NCBI GenBank assembly: GCA_016722705.1
Contig: JADKGN010000004.1
Span: forward strand, 992,001 to 1,056,000
Length of the DNA: 64,000 bases
Source: Candidatus Dechloromonas phosphoritropha
GTDB lineage: Bacteria > Pseudomonadota > Gammaproteobacteria > Burkholderiales > Rhodocyclaceae
Reading direction: 5' to 3'
Shown: one piece after another, positions 8,904 to 16,467 of the stretch
Position numbering within the stretch: position 1 is the first letter of the stretch
How the letters are laid out: every line of letters starts with the position of its first letter
Notes under the pieces: generated by a model
Told to the model about the DNA's origin: nothing
The model's input: only the letters and a program-made list of their open reading frames with translations
Database searches by the model: none
Position numbers and translations under genes: made by a program

Positions 8904-9521
8904 TCACAGCACATAGAACAGAATGGCGATGAAATGCATCAGGCTGCCGGCGATAACGAACAGGTGCCAGATTCCGTGCCAATGGCGGAAGCGCTCGTCG
9001 AAGACAAAGAATATGATCCCCACCGTGTACAACACACCACCCGCCGCCAGCCAGATGAAGCCGGCGGCGCCTAGGCTGGCCAGCAAGGGGTTGACCGCCA
9101 CGAGAACGATCCAGCCCATGACCGCGTAGATGACCAGCGACATGACCCGTGCTTCCGAACGCGGCTTGATTTCCTGCAGCATGCCGATCAGCGCCAGCGT
9201 CCACACTATGCCGAACAGCGACCAGCCCCACGGCCCGCGCAGCGTTATCAGGCAGAACGGCGTATAGCTGCCGGCGATCAGCAGGTAGATCGACAGGTGG
9301 TCGAGCTTGCGCATCACCCGTTTGGCCCGTCCGCGCACACTGTGATAGATGGTCGAAATGCTGTAAAGCAGAACCAGCGTCGTGCCATAAACGGCGATGG
9401 CGAAAATCTTCAGCCAGTCGCCGCTGGCCGCAGCAAGCACCAGCAGCCAGACCGCGCCACCCAGAGCCAGCAAGGCACCGACCAGATGGGTCCAGGCGTT
9501 GAATTTTTCTCCGTGGTACAT
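8904..9521 (-). CDS. trhA: TrhA / hemolysin-III family membrane protein
   Basis: A 205-residue protein with seven predicted membrane helices of the PAQR/hemolysin-III family. The family's metal-site segments are visible: 'SISTIYHS', 'RKLDHLSIYLLIAGSYTPF' and the C-terminal 'RHWHGIWHLFVIAGSLMHF', giving the expected Ser/His/Asp/His set. In E. coli and Bacillus this family is linked to membrane-lipid homeostasis; a haemolytic role is doubtful. I start at ATG 9521 (MYHGEKFNAW); the open frame extends 20 codons further but without family similarity. Confidence 0.88.
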   Translation of the reverse strand: MYHGEKFNAWTHLVGALLALGGAVWLLVLAAASGDWLKIFAIAVYGTTLVLLYSISTIYHSVRGRAKRVMRKLDHLSIYLLIAGSYTPFCLITLRGPWGWSLFGIVWTLALIGMLQEIKPRSEARVMSLVIYAVMGWIVLVAVNPLLASLGAAGFIWLAAGGVLYTVGIIFFVFDERFRHWHGIWHLFVIAGSLMHFIAILFYVL

Positions 9522-9732
9522 GCGCTGCCGATCGTCCTCTCGTTTCTGCCCTGCCCCGCCACGAAGCATTCCGGCGGACAACCGAAACCATCGATGTTTA
9601 CGGAGTCAATGGTCCGACCAGGTAGCTTACATCAAGGATCAGCGCACCAAGCGCCAAAGCTTACTGCATCAGAACAATCGCATGAATACCAACTTCGTGC
9701 GCCGCCTGAAATAGTCGTTCACAATCAGCGAG

Positions 9733-9760
9733 TTGCCAAAGGCGCCGTATGATATATTAT
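9733..9760 (+). promoter_or_regulatory. Sigma-70 promoter of tRNA-Ala
   Basis: TTGCCA at 9733-9738 and TATTAT at 9755-9760 with a 16-bp spacer, followed by the GC-rich stretch GGCCGGCC before the tRNA. The GC-rich discriminator fits growth-rate control of stable RNA genes. Position relative to the tRNA 5' end (about 10 bp) is as expected. Confidence 0.6.
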
Positions 9761-9770
9761 GGCCGGCCTT

Positions 9771-9846
<76 letters not shown>

Positions 9847-9871
9847 ACAACAAGTTTTTTGAAGTCCAAAG

Positions 9872-9914
9872 AAGGCCAGAAACTCCAATAAAATCAAGGG
9901 TTCTGGCCTTTTTT
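9872..9914 (+). terminator. Rho-independent terminator after tRNA-Ala
   Basis: A perfect 10-bp stem, AAGGCCAGAA (9872-9881) against TTCTGGCCTT (9901-9910), with a 19-nt loop and a run of six T. It ends the tRNA transcript ahead of the integrase. Confidence 0.8.
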
Positions 9915-9960
9915 ACGTCCATAGTAGTCCCATATAGGCTATTGCAATCCACGCAAAACA

Positions 9961-10009
9961 GCAGTAACTTTGACAGTAACTGACCAATTCCAGAAATGAG
10001 TTACTGTCA
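9961..10009 (+). promoter_or_regulatory. Inverted repeat TGACAGTAACT before integrase (candidate arm-type site or operator)
   Basis: TGACAGTAACT at 9971-9981 is repeated perfectly in inverted orientation at 9999-10009, where it touches the integrase ATG. A related direct copy (CAGTAACTT) precedes it at 9962. A 21-nt stretch at 9961-9981 recurs with 18 matches at 18466-18486 near the other end of the island. Position at both element ends fits integrase arm sites; overlap with the start codon fits autoregulation. Confidence 0.5.
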
Positions 10010-11223
10010 TGGCGCTATCCGATACGACCATCCGCAAGGCGAAGCCAACCGATAAGCCGGTAAGACTCTCTGACGATGGCGGGCTTTATCTCTTGCTCAA
10101 CACCAACGGCTCAAAGTGGTGGAGGTTCGACTATCGCTATGCCGGAAAGCGCAAAACGCTATCGATGGGCGTCTACCCTGACGTCGGGCTGAAGGATGCC
10201 CGCGAACGTCGGGACGTTGCCCGCAAGTTGCTGGCCAATGACATTGACCCCGGCGAGAACCGGAAGGTGCAGAAGTCGGCAAAAGTGGAGCGGGCTGCAA
10301 ACTCCTTTGAGGTCATCGCCCGCGAGTGGTTTGCAAAGATGCGCCCGACGTGGGCAGCGAGCCATGCCGACAAGATCATCGCACGCCTGGAAAATGATGT
10401 ATTCCCCTGGCTTGGCGGCAAGGCCATTGCCGAGATTACCGCCCCCGACGTGCTGTCTGTCATTCGCAGAATCGACGAGCGCGGAACACTCGACACGGCG
10501 CACCGGGCAAAGAGCAATATCAGCCAAGTGATGCGCTACGCCATCGCCACCGGCAAAGCAGAGCGCGACCCTTGCCCTGATCTACGTGGCGCGCTTCCAC
10601 CACTGCGCCATGAGAACTTTGCAGCCATCACCGACCCGGTACAGGTTGCCGAGCTTCTGAGGGCCATAGACGGCTTCAGGGGCACGTTCGTAGTCAAGTC
10701 GGCGCTGCTCCTAGCCCCGTTGTTGTTCGTGCGTCCTGGCGAGCTACGCAAGGCGGAATGGGCAGGGTTTGACTTCGACAAAGCCGAGTGGCGCTATCTG
10801 GTGACAAAGACAAAAACGGAACACCTTGTGCCACTCGCATCGCAATCGGTGGCGACCCTGAAAGAGCTACATGCCCTGACCGGACACGGGCGTTACGTCT
10901 TCCCCGGACGCGATCCGCAGAAGCCCATGAGCGAAGCCGCCGTGAACGCCGCCCTGCGTCGAATGGGATATGACACGAAAACGGAAATCACCGGGCACGG
11001 CTTCCGGGCGATGGCGCGGACGATTCTGCACGAAGAGTTGCACCAGAAACCGGAAGTGATCGAGCACCAGCTTGCACATAGCGTTTCCGATGCTCTTGGC
11101 ACGGCATACAACCGCACCAAGTTCCTGAAAGAGCGCAAGGCCATGATGCAGTTGTGGGCTGACTATCTCGACAAACTGAAGGTGGGGGCGGAAGTCATAC
11201 CGCTGCACGGAAACGTAGCGTAA
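10009..11223 (+). CDS. Tyrosine recombinase (DUF4102-type island integrase)
   Basis: A 404-residue phage/island integrase. Residues 1-90 form the DUF4102 arm-binding domain ('LSDDGGLYLLLNTNGSKWWR', 'SMGVYPDVGLKDAR'), 95-190 the SAM-like core-binding domain, and 205-390 the catalytic domain. The catalytic residues R242 (VRPGELR), H330-x-x-R333 (HGFR), H357 and the nucleophile Y367 are all present, so it should be active. It drives site-specific integration and excision. It lies just downstream of tRNA-Ala(CGC), the usual target type for this class, and reads away from it. Confidence 0.95.
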   Translation: MALSDTTIRKAKPTDKPVRLSDDGGLYLLLNTNGSKWWRFDYRYAGKRKTLSMGVYPDVGLKDARERRDVARKLLANDIDPGENRKVQKSAKVERAANSFEVIAREWFAKMRPTWAASHADKIIARLENDVFPWLGGKAIAEITAPDVLSVIRRIDERGTLDTAHRAKSNISQVMRYAIATGKAERDPCPDLRGALPPLRHENFAAITDPVQVAELLRAIDGFRGTFVVKSALLLAPLLFVRPGELRKAEWAGFDFDKAEWRYLVTKTKTEHLVPLASQSVATLKELHALTGHGRYVFPGRDPQKPMSEAAVNAALRRMGYDTKTEITGHGFRAMARTILHEELHQKPEVIEHQLAHSVSDALGTAYNRTKFLKERKAMMQLWADYLDKLKVGAEVIPLHGNVA

Positions 11224-11319
11224 CGAGTTTGCCGCGCCTAGCTCGAAGGAGCGAAGACCGGGTGCCCTTACCCGGCTGGCGTGGCTTCTGAATTGAGGGC
11301 GGAGCGTGAAAGGGACGCT

Positions 11320-11925
11320 ATGGAACAGTTAGACTACTGGCGGTTATGCGATGAATTAAGCATTGACCAAGCTGCACATCTAATAATCGGAATGGTTCCA
11401 GGCGAAGTTGAAGCAATGGCCGCAAACGGAAGCGAGTTACTGCCGAGGGCGCAAGCCGAGTACATAACCAACCTTGAGGCCGCCCAGACCGCTATAAAAT
11501 CTGCACTTCGGCGTAACTTGATAAAGGGCAATATATTTGCTGAGTGTGACCACGACTTTCCAATCGAGGGTACTGTGAGCCTTGATTCAAGAGTCGAGGT
11601 TGAATCGCTGCGGAAATGGTTATTTAGCAGAGGGATAACTGCCGGATTTTTCTTTCCGAATGGAACGAACGCCCCTGATTACCTTGATCCTAATAATTCA
11701 CGGTACGCTCCAAAATTAGCGGCAGCGGTACGGGCGTGGCAGGTAGTTACCGATCTGAACGGCAAGACACCGAAACAGGCTCTTGCGAAATGGCTAAGGG
11801 AGCATGCAGCAGAGTTCGGCATGACTGATGACGAGGGGAAGCCGAACGAAACCGGAATAGAGGAGACGGCGAAGGTTGCAAACTGGCAGCCTAGCGGCGG
11901 AGCACCCAAGACACCCGGCGAATAA
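11320..11925 (+). CDS. Island-associated hypothetical protein
   Basis: A 201-residue soluble protein starting MEQLDYWRLCDELSIDQAAHLIIG at ATG 11320, with AAAGGG as ribosome binding site; the frame is open to a GTG at 11281. The opening resembles proteins commonly found directly after island integrases. The first 30 residues look like a helix-turn-helix, and the C-terminal third is acidic and probably disordered. Composition is lower in GC than the flanking chromosome, as expected for transferred DNA. Function unknown. Confidence 0.6.
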   Translation: MEQLDYWRLCDELSIDQAAHLIIGMVPGEVEAMAANGSELLPRAQAEYITNLEAAQTAIKSALRRNLIKGNIFAECDHDFPIEGTVSLDSRVEVESLRKWLFSRGITAGFFFPNGTNAPDYLDPNNSRYAPKLAAAVRAWQVVTDLNGKTPKQALAKWLREHAAEFGMTDDEGKPNETGIEETAKVANWQPSGGAPKTPGE

Positions 11926-12122
11926 CCTACCCACCCAAGAAATCCTTGCCAATGCAGGGTTTTCAGATCAATTCCACATTGAACCCATCCACCCTGCCTC
12001 AGAAAACCTACCCACCCAACCGCCATTTTTAAGGGTGAGTTATCCGAACCCGCCCGGCTATTTTGGGCGCGCTCTGATCTATTTAATACGGCCATGTTAA
12101 ACAACGCCCAAGAGGTGCAAAC
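11924..12122 (+). repeat. Iteron-like region upstream of the alpA-like gene
   Basis: No gene is supported. The 15-mer AACCTACCCACCCAA occurs at 11924-11938 and again at 12005-12019, 81 bp apart. Related C-rich pieces (CCCATCCACCC near 11987, AACCCGCCCGG near 12048) lie between and after. Two exact copies in 100 bp suggest protein-binding sites for control of the downstream genes or a replication origin of the excised island. This is inference from repetition only. Confidence 0.35.
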
Positions 12123-12323
12123 ATGGCAAACACCATCCAGCAAGCAACAACGCTTCCCCCAGAAGGCTACGCACGCCTTCCACAAATCCTAGCCGCTTTT
12201 CCTGTTTCCCGTTCAACGTGGTGGGCAGGCGTTAAGTCTGGACGCTTTCCAAAACCTGTAAAGCTCGGCCCTCGCACAACCGCATGGCGCGTGTCTGACA
12301 TTCGCGCCCTGATTGCCGGATAA
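12123..12323 (+). CDS. AlpA-like helix-turn-helix regulator / excisionase
   Basis: A 66-residue AlpA family protein. The sequence 'YARLPQILAAFPVSRSTWW' followed by 'GVKSGRFPKPVKLG' and 'AWRVSDIRALI' is the standard AlpA/MerR-like winged helix. In P4-like elements AlpA activates the integrase or aids excision. The start is at ATG 12123. It heads a tightly packed run of small genes (12123-14126) on the plus strand that looks like the island's regulation/replication module. Confidence 0.85.
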   Translation: MANTIQQATTLPPEGYARLPQILAAFPVSRSTWWAGVKSGRFPKPVKLGPRTTAWRVSDIRALIAG

Positions 12324-12333
12324 GGGGGCGATC

Positions 12334-12621
12334 ATGGAAAAAGAAAAAGGCCACCCGAAGGCAGCCCCTAAAACACTCACCTCGCATTATGCCGACATTT
12401 CCGCTGCTGCTCAACGCAAACGCCTGCTCGATGCCCTGCGCTGTGGCCCGATAACGACAATCGAGGCCCGGCGTAATCTGGACATCCTGATGCCTGCGGC
12501 TCGCGTCCATGAACTGAAGCACCGGCACGGGTACAACATTCAGACCTTGCGAACGAGACAGGAAACGGACTGCGGCAAGCTGCACAGCATCGCGCAATAC
12601 GTTCTACTGACGGGAGCGTAA
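12334..12621 (+). CDS. Small helix-turn-helix island protein
   Basis: A 95-residue basic protein starting at ATG 12334, with AAGGGGG as ribosome binding site overlapping the end of the alpA-like gene. The segment 'KRLLDALRCGPITTIEARRNLDILMPAARVHELKHRHGYNI' is a winged helix-turn-helix of the type seen in many phage and island proteins that read 'ARI-ELR-G-I'. It probably binds DNA. Exact role unknown. Confidence 0.65.
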   Translation: MEKEKGHPKAAPKTLTSHYADISAAAQRKRLLDALRCGPITTIEARRNLDILMPAARVHELKHRHGYNIQTLRTRQETDCGKLHSIAQYVLLTGA

Positions 12622-12624
12622 ATC

Positions 12625-12768
12625 ATGGCGAACGATGAATGGCTGGAAAGCCTCTACGCGCTCGCCTATCGCTTTCAAGGGCTTGGTGTAGTACCTGACC
12701 TTGCGGCGCTTTCAATCTGCGAAGCATGGGGCGTCTACTGCTTCCTGCGGCGCATCGCGGAGGGTTAA
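12625..12768 (+). CDS. 47-residue island protein
   Basis: A short frame from ATG 12625 to TAA 12766-12768, placed exactly between its neighbours with 3 and 4 bp gaps. It begins MANDEWLESLYALAYRFQGL. Tight packing and the ribosome-site-like GGGAG upstream support translation; no function is recognised. Confidence 0.5.
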   Translation: MANDEWLESLYALAYRFQGLGVVPDLAALSICEAWGVYCFLRRIAEG

Positions 12769-12772
12769 GGCC

Positions 12773-13309
12773 ATGTCGCAGAATCGACCGCCCCCGGCAT
12801 TTCAGGAATACGCGGCAAGCATGATGGCACGCACCGACTACCGCATTCTCAACCTGGCCCAGCGCGGCCTGCTGATGACGATGCGCCTGGAGTGCTGGGT
12901 GAATATCCGGCTGCCGTTGGATGCTGAGACCCTTGGGAGAATCTTGGGGTTTTCTGGTGACGACGTGAAGAAGGCACTACCCGCGATCATGCCGTTTTTT
13001 GTCATCGAGAATGGCTTCCTGATCTGCCCGGAGCTTGAAGATTACCGCGCTCATTTGCAGGCGATTCACGACAAGAAAGCCGAAGGTGGAAAACGTGGTG
13101 CAGCAATCACCAATCGCAAGCGTAACCCGCCTGAAAAGCCCGTGGCACAAGGGCTTGACGATGACTCGGGTATCCCGCGGGTATCTCGCGGCTCCTTAGT
13201 TAAGTCAAGTTCAGTTCAACCCAGTAAAACCCAGCCATCAATAGAAGGTTCTGTTCCTGCTCAAGATGGTTGGCTTACTGACTATGAACGAGCCAGCAAT
13301 GGTTACTGA
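12773..13309 (+). CDS. Island replication-type hypothetical protein
   Basis: A 178-residue protein starting at ATG 12773, four bases after the previous stop. The N-terminal two thirds ('RTDYRILNLAQRGLLMTMRLECWVN...LGFSGDDVKKALPAIMPFF') resemble the DUF1376/replication-initiator-type domains that phages and islands carry before a helicase or primase. The last 60 residues are serine/proline-rich and probably disordered. No primase or helicase gene follows, so the module seems reduced. Family assignment is tentative. Confidence 0.55.
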   Translation: MSQNRPPPAFQEYAASMMARTDYRILNLAQRGLLMTMRLECWVNIRLPLDAETLGRILGFSGDDVKKALPAIMPFFVIENGFLICPELEDYRAHLQAIHDKKAEGGKRGAAITNRKRNPPEKPVAQGLDDDSGIPRVSRGSLVKSSSVQPSKTQPSIEGSVPAQDGWLTDYERASNGY

Positions 13310-13351
13310 TGGATGGATGCCGGAAACGGATATGAACGGAGAACATGGAAC

Positions 13352-13990
13352 ATGAGTGCAACGAAACCACGAAGCAAAACACCGGCTGCGGCGAAGGCCA
13401 AAAATCCTGGCTCGGATAACTTGGCGGTCAAGGCTGAGTCTGCCGAAGAAAAGGAAATGTACACGGCAAAACTCGCTTGCTCGCCGGCAGTGCGCGGCGC
13501 CGTCACTACGGAGGCTTTCAGCAAGTCCTATGGCGAGACGAATCTCAATGCCTTGATTCACCTGTTAAGCGACGAAAACAAAAAGGTCAGAAGCGGCGAC
13601 CTGTCACGCACCGATAGTCTGCTGATGACCCAGGCGAATACTCTGGACGCCATATTCAACGAATTGGCACGCCGTGCAGCATCGAACATGGGCGAGTACA
13701 TGGATGCCTTCGAGCGGTACCTGCGGCTCGCGCTGAAGGCGCAGAGCCAATGTCGGGCAACTCTGGAAACGCTGGCGGCGATCAAGAACCCGCCCGTGAT
13801 CTACGCCAAGCAGGCGAACATCGCCCACGGGCCGCAGCAGGTGAATAACGGTACCCTGCCCGCCCCCGCAGGCGAGAAAAACGCAATCGAGCCAAACAAA
13901 CTTTTGGAGCAACAACATGAGCAACGGCTGGACAGCGGAACGCAGGGCACGACAATCGGCGCTGATTCGGCAATGGCGACCGTGGGATAA
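13352..13990 (+). CDS. Island-conserved hypothetical protein
   Basis: A 212-residue protein starting at ATG 13352. The N-terminus is lysine/alanine-rich; a helical core runs from about residue 45 to 160 ('LNALIHLLSDENKKVRSGDL...YLRLALKAQSQCRATLETLAAI'). The C-terminus ends ATVG and is of a type I recall from several proteobacterial islands, where it is likewise followed by a small overlapping gene. It looks like a small-terminase or DNA-packaging-like helical protein, but that is a guess. It overlaps the next gene by 74 bp in another frame. Confidence 0.6.
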   Translation: MSATKPRSKTPAAAKAKNPGSDNLAVKAESAEEKEMYTAKLACSPAVRGAVTTEAFSKSYGETNLNALIHLLSDENKKVRSGDLSRTDSLLMTQANTLDAIFNELARRAASNMGEYMDAFERYLRLALKAQSQCRATLETLAAIKNPPVIYAKQANIAHGPQQVNNGTLPAPAGEKNAIEPNKLLEQQHEQRLDSGTQGTTIGADSAMATVG

Positions 13991-14126
13991 GTCGACCGGG
14001 CCGAAGTCGGACGCAGGTAAGGCGAAGGTGGCACGGAACCCCGACAAAGGCGGTACGCGGCCCATGCTCCGGGAACTGGTGAAGGTGCTGCGAGAGCAAG
14101 TCGAGACGTTGAAGCGCATCGAGTAG
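13917..14126 (+). CDS. Small basic island protein overlapping its neighbour
   Basis: A 69-residue, strongly basic protein (MSNGWTAERRARQSALIRQW...) starting at ATG 13917, inside the 3' end of the preceding gene but in a different frame. The pattern 'WTAERRARQ-x-I--W-PW--STGP-S--GKA--ARN--KGG' is one I recognise from other islands, where the same out-of-frame overlap occurs. That makes this a real gene rather than a shadow. Likely nucleic-acid binding; function unknown. Confidence 0.6.
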   Translation: MSNGWTAERRARQSALIRQWRPWDKSTGPKSDAGKAKVARNPDKGGTRPMLRELVKVLREQVETLKRIE

Positions 14127-14194
14127 AAAGTCGGCGCTGGCGAGACGGAGAACTGTCAGATCAAGTTGCAACTTCTACACCTCATTTCATTTGG

Positions 14195-14599
14195 CTACCT
14201 ACCTCGACATGTGCTCGCATCAACGGCGTACTGCATAACGAATTGGTTGGTTGAGTCGAAGTACTGGTAGTCAAAAGAAACACCGTTGTTAAGCGCCCTC
14301 AACGTGTCTGGATTTGTACACGCGGCATTCACGCTGTTGTTGTAGTACTCCGCTTTCAAACCGTTCACGTTTCCAATTGCCGATTTTGGTTTTGTGAAAC
14401 TATAGCGGTTCATCAGAATCTTGCCGACTGCCGCTATGTTCGTAGCCTGTACATTTTCGCTCACCATCATGGGAAGACTCTTTCTTGTTTGATCCGCGAT
14501 TTTTTTGAGCTGTGTTTCTATGGAGTCGGCTGCCCACGCGGGATGAGCGCAGTTTAAAAGCAACAACGCACAAATTATTCGTCCTAAAAACGCATTCAT
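14195..14599 (-). CDS. Secreted hypothetical protein (island cargo)
   Basis: A 134-residue exported protein. Start at ATG 14599, preceded by the strong ribosome binding site GGAGGAGAG; residues 1-23 are a signal peptide ending HPAWA. The mature part has two cysteines (about residues 93 and 131) that could form a disulphide. I recognise no domain. It is the last gene of a minus-strand cargo group whose upstream members were separated by an IS630 element. Confidence 0.6.
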   Translation of the reverse strand: MNAFLGRIICALLLLNCAHPAWAADSIETQLKKIADQTRKSLPMMVSENVQATNIAAVGKILMNRYSFTKPKSAIGNVNGLKAEYYNNSVNAACTNPDTLRALNNGVSFDYQYFDSTNQFVMQYAVDASTCRGR

Positions 14600-14693
14600 C
14601 CTCTCCTCCTTTGAGGCCAAACGCCTGACATAATTGGCGCTCCGCGACTTCATCGCGCAGCGTCCCTTGGAACAATGACTTGGGCGTCGCGTA

Positions 14694-14996
14694 CTACTCG
14701 CCAATGTGGTGCCACTGATCCTCCGGCAGCCCACGCAAGAACATATTGACCTCTTCAAGGCAGCCGTGAGAAGCAGCCCACTCAATGTGCTCGCGCAGGC
14801 GGAGCATTTTTGACATGGCAGGAGTGTCCCACCATGCGGCGAGTATGAGTGGAAGGGACGGCTCCCGGCCTGCTCCACTGAGCTTTTTGTCAGGCAGCAT
14901 GTCGAAGAGTTGCAGCCATCTTTGCGGCTGTGGGCAAACCCGTTTGTTTTTTTGAACTTCGGCCAATACTTGTTCGAGACTAGTATATCGTTCCAT
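14694..14996 (-). CDS. Hypothetical protein whose start codon now comes from an IS630 end
   Basis: A 100-residue frame. Its first four codons (ATG GAA CGA TAT) lie in the terminal repeat of the IS630 element. Removing the element and one TA copy restores ATG ACT AGT CTC GAA, whose ATG overlaps the stop of the DUF4124-like gene as ATGA (16233-16237). The native protein therefore began MTSLEQVLAEVQ and was translationally coupled. The insertion keeps the frame, giving MERYTSLEQ. No function is recognised; there is no signal peptide. Whether it is still transcribed depends on read-through from the IS. Confidence 0.6.
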   Translation of the reverse strand: MERYTSLEQVLAEVQKNKRVCPQPQRWLQLFDMLPDKKLSGAGREPSLPLILAAWWDTPAMSKMLRLREHIEWAASHGCLEEVNMFLRGLPEDQWHHIGE

Positions 14997-16231
14997 CAAT
15001 ATAATTACGTATTATGCGATTTCAAGGTCGAATTTCTTCCAGCGAAAGACAACTGGGGTGGCGTTCATTTCATCGATACCTTTCAGGATGCGCGCTTTGA
15101 GTTCATGAATCGAGGCGACGCGGATATGGCGGAGGAAGGTCCGGGCCATTTTCGAGAAAGCGCATTCGATCAAGTTGAGCCAAGAACCATGCTTGGGTGT
15201 ATGAACATACTCGAAACGTCCGGGTCGCGTCGCCAAGTAAGCCATCGTCTCTTTCGAGATGTGGGCCGAGTGATTGTCGAGGACGACACGGATAATGGCC
15301 TCCGGCGGGTAGTACGCATCGATTGAACGGAGCAAACCGATGAATTCGCAGCTGCGGTGCCGGTCTTCGACTTGGGCAAACACATGGCCGGCGTGCAAGT
15401 CGATGCCGGCCAGGATCGATACGGTTCCATGGCGGACGTACTCGTAATCCCGACTCACCGTCGGCGCTTTGCCGGGAACCGGTGGCCGGTCAGGCGCCGT
15501 CAAGCCAATCGCTTGAACGCCGGGCTTTTCATCGACACTGACCGTGTAAATCGGGTTCGGCCGTCCATCATGAACGGCGCCTTCGGTGTAGAGGGAAACG
15601 TCCCGGTGGACCATCAGCACCTCATGCATCTTCCGGTCGAAGTCGGGATCCCGTTTCTCCAGGTAGTAGGTGATCTTGTGGGGTTTGAGTTGGTTTGCAT
15701 CAAGAATCCGCCAGACCGTGCTCTTGCCCGCACCGGCAAGCCGTGGGAAGCCCGATGCCGCTGCCTGTTTGGCCACATGGCGGGCCAGCGCCGAGATGCT
15801 CCACAACTCCGCAGCCAGTCCAAGCTCCCTTGGTTTGGTGCACGCTACGCTGACCACCCAAGCCTTGGCCTCCTCAGTAATCTCCGGGGCGTGAGGCCGG
15901 TGGTAGGTATCCTTCAATCCGGCTTGAATGCCCGCCGCAAGTGCCTTGTCGATGCATTTGTAGATCATCGGCCGGCTGACGCCCAGCTGCCGCTGAATCT
16001 CGGTGATCGATACGCCCTGCGCGTATTTGAGCAGCACGCCGGCACGCTCCACTTCGCGCAACGGCGCCGTTCGCGACGCCGCCAATTCAGACAACCTGGA
16101 CCTCTGCTCGTCTGTCAGCAACAGTGCTGCTCGCCCGCTTGTCCGTCCCATGATCACCTCCACGTCAAATGCTAAGACAATCATGGCAATTAACGGCACG
16201 TTTGTAAATATATTAATGGAACGTACTACTA
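14981..16231 (-). mobile_element. IS630-family insertion sequence, complete
   Basis: A 1247-bp element (14983-16229) flanked by the TA duplication typical of the IS630/mariner group (14981-14982 and 16230-16231). The ends are imperfect inverted repeats: GTATATCGTTCCAT inward from the left and GTAGTACGTTCCAT inward from the right, about 21 of 27 positions matching. It contains one uninterrupted transposase gene. Target: the ATGA overlap of two island genes. Confidence 0.85.
15012..16151 (-). CDS. IS630-family transposase
   Basis: A 379-residue DDE transposase. Residues 15-75 hold the helix-turn-helix ('GVSITEIQRQLGVSRPMIYK'); the catalytic triad is D207 (SVDEKPG), D292 (LDNHSAH) and E329 (NLIECAFSKM). 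Start at ATG 16151 after GGAGGTGATC; an upstream in-frame start at 16199 lies in the terminal region and is less likely. All motifs are intact, so the element may be active. Confidence 0.92.
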   Translation of the reverse strand: MGRTSGRAALLLTDEQRSRLSELAASRTAPLREVERAGVLLKYAQGVSITEIQRQLGVSRPMIYKCIDKALAAGIQAGLKDTYHRPHAPEITEEAKAWVVSVACTKPRELGLAAELWSISALARHVAKQAAASGFPRLAGAGKSTVWRILDANQLKPHKITYYLEKRDPDFDRKMHEVLMVHRDVSLYTEGAVHDGRPNPIYTVSVDEKPGVQAIGLTAPDRPPVPGKAPTVSRDYEYVRHGTVSILAGIDLHAGHVFAQVEDRHRSCEFIGLLRSIDAYYPPEAIIRVVLDNHSAHISKETMAYLATRPGRFEYVHTPKHGSWLNLIECAFSKMARTFLRHIRVASIHELKARILKGIDEMNATPVVFRWKKFDLEIA

Positions 16232-16232
16232 G

Positions 16233-16400
16233 TCATGTCGGATATTCGCTTGGGCGAACCTGTTCCACGCTTGCTCCCCCAGAACAAGCACCATCAGTGA
16301 TAACAACCTTGCCATTTGGCATCCGGCACTTGATCGCGTCGGCGTGGGCTGATTCTGATAGTGTGACAAGCGTGAGAAGTAACAACAGACTGGCTTTCAT
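16233..16400 (-). CDS. Small secreted DUF4124-like protein
   Basis: A 55-residue exported protein starting at ATG 16400, with a signal peptide of about 20 residues ending SAHA. The mature part 'IKCRMPNGKVVITDGACSGG' matches the compact DUF4124-type pattern of a Cys, a K-V-x-TD turn and a second Cys. Its TGA stop overlaps what was the start of the neighbouring gene before the IS630 insertion. It is divergent from the 440-residue membrane protein gene, sharing a 67-bp control region. Confidence 0.6.
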   Translation of the reverse strand: MKASLLLLLTLVTLSESAHADAIKCRMPNGKVVITDGACSGGASVEQVRPSEYPT

Positions 16401-16467
16401 AAATCCCCCTCTGTGGCTCACATTATGCTCTAAGATTTGCATGGGCAATCGAAAATGGGAGATGGCA

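Noticed and set aside
8779..9591. Minus-strand frame of 270 codons overlapping trhA
   Set aside because: Different frame over the clear TrhA/hemolysin-III gene, no domain features.
11679..12185. Minus-strand frame of 168 codons rich in GWVG repeats
   Set aside because: Its repeats are the translation of the C-rich iteron-like DNA and it is antisense to island genes; no ribosome site.
16003..16467. N-terminal extension of the 440-residue membrane protein into the IS630 element
   Set aside because: The open frame upstream is antisense to the transposase; the ribosome site GGGAG supports ATG 16468.
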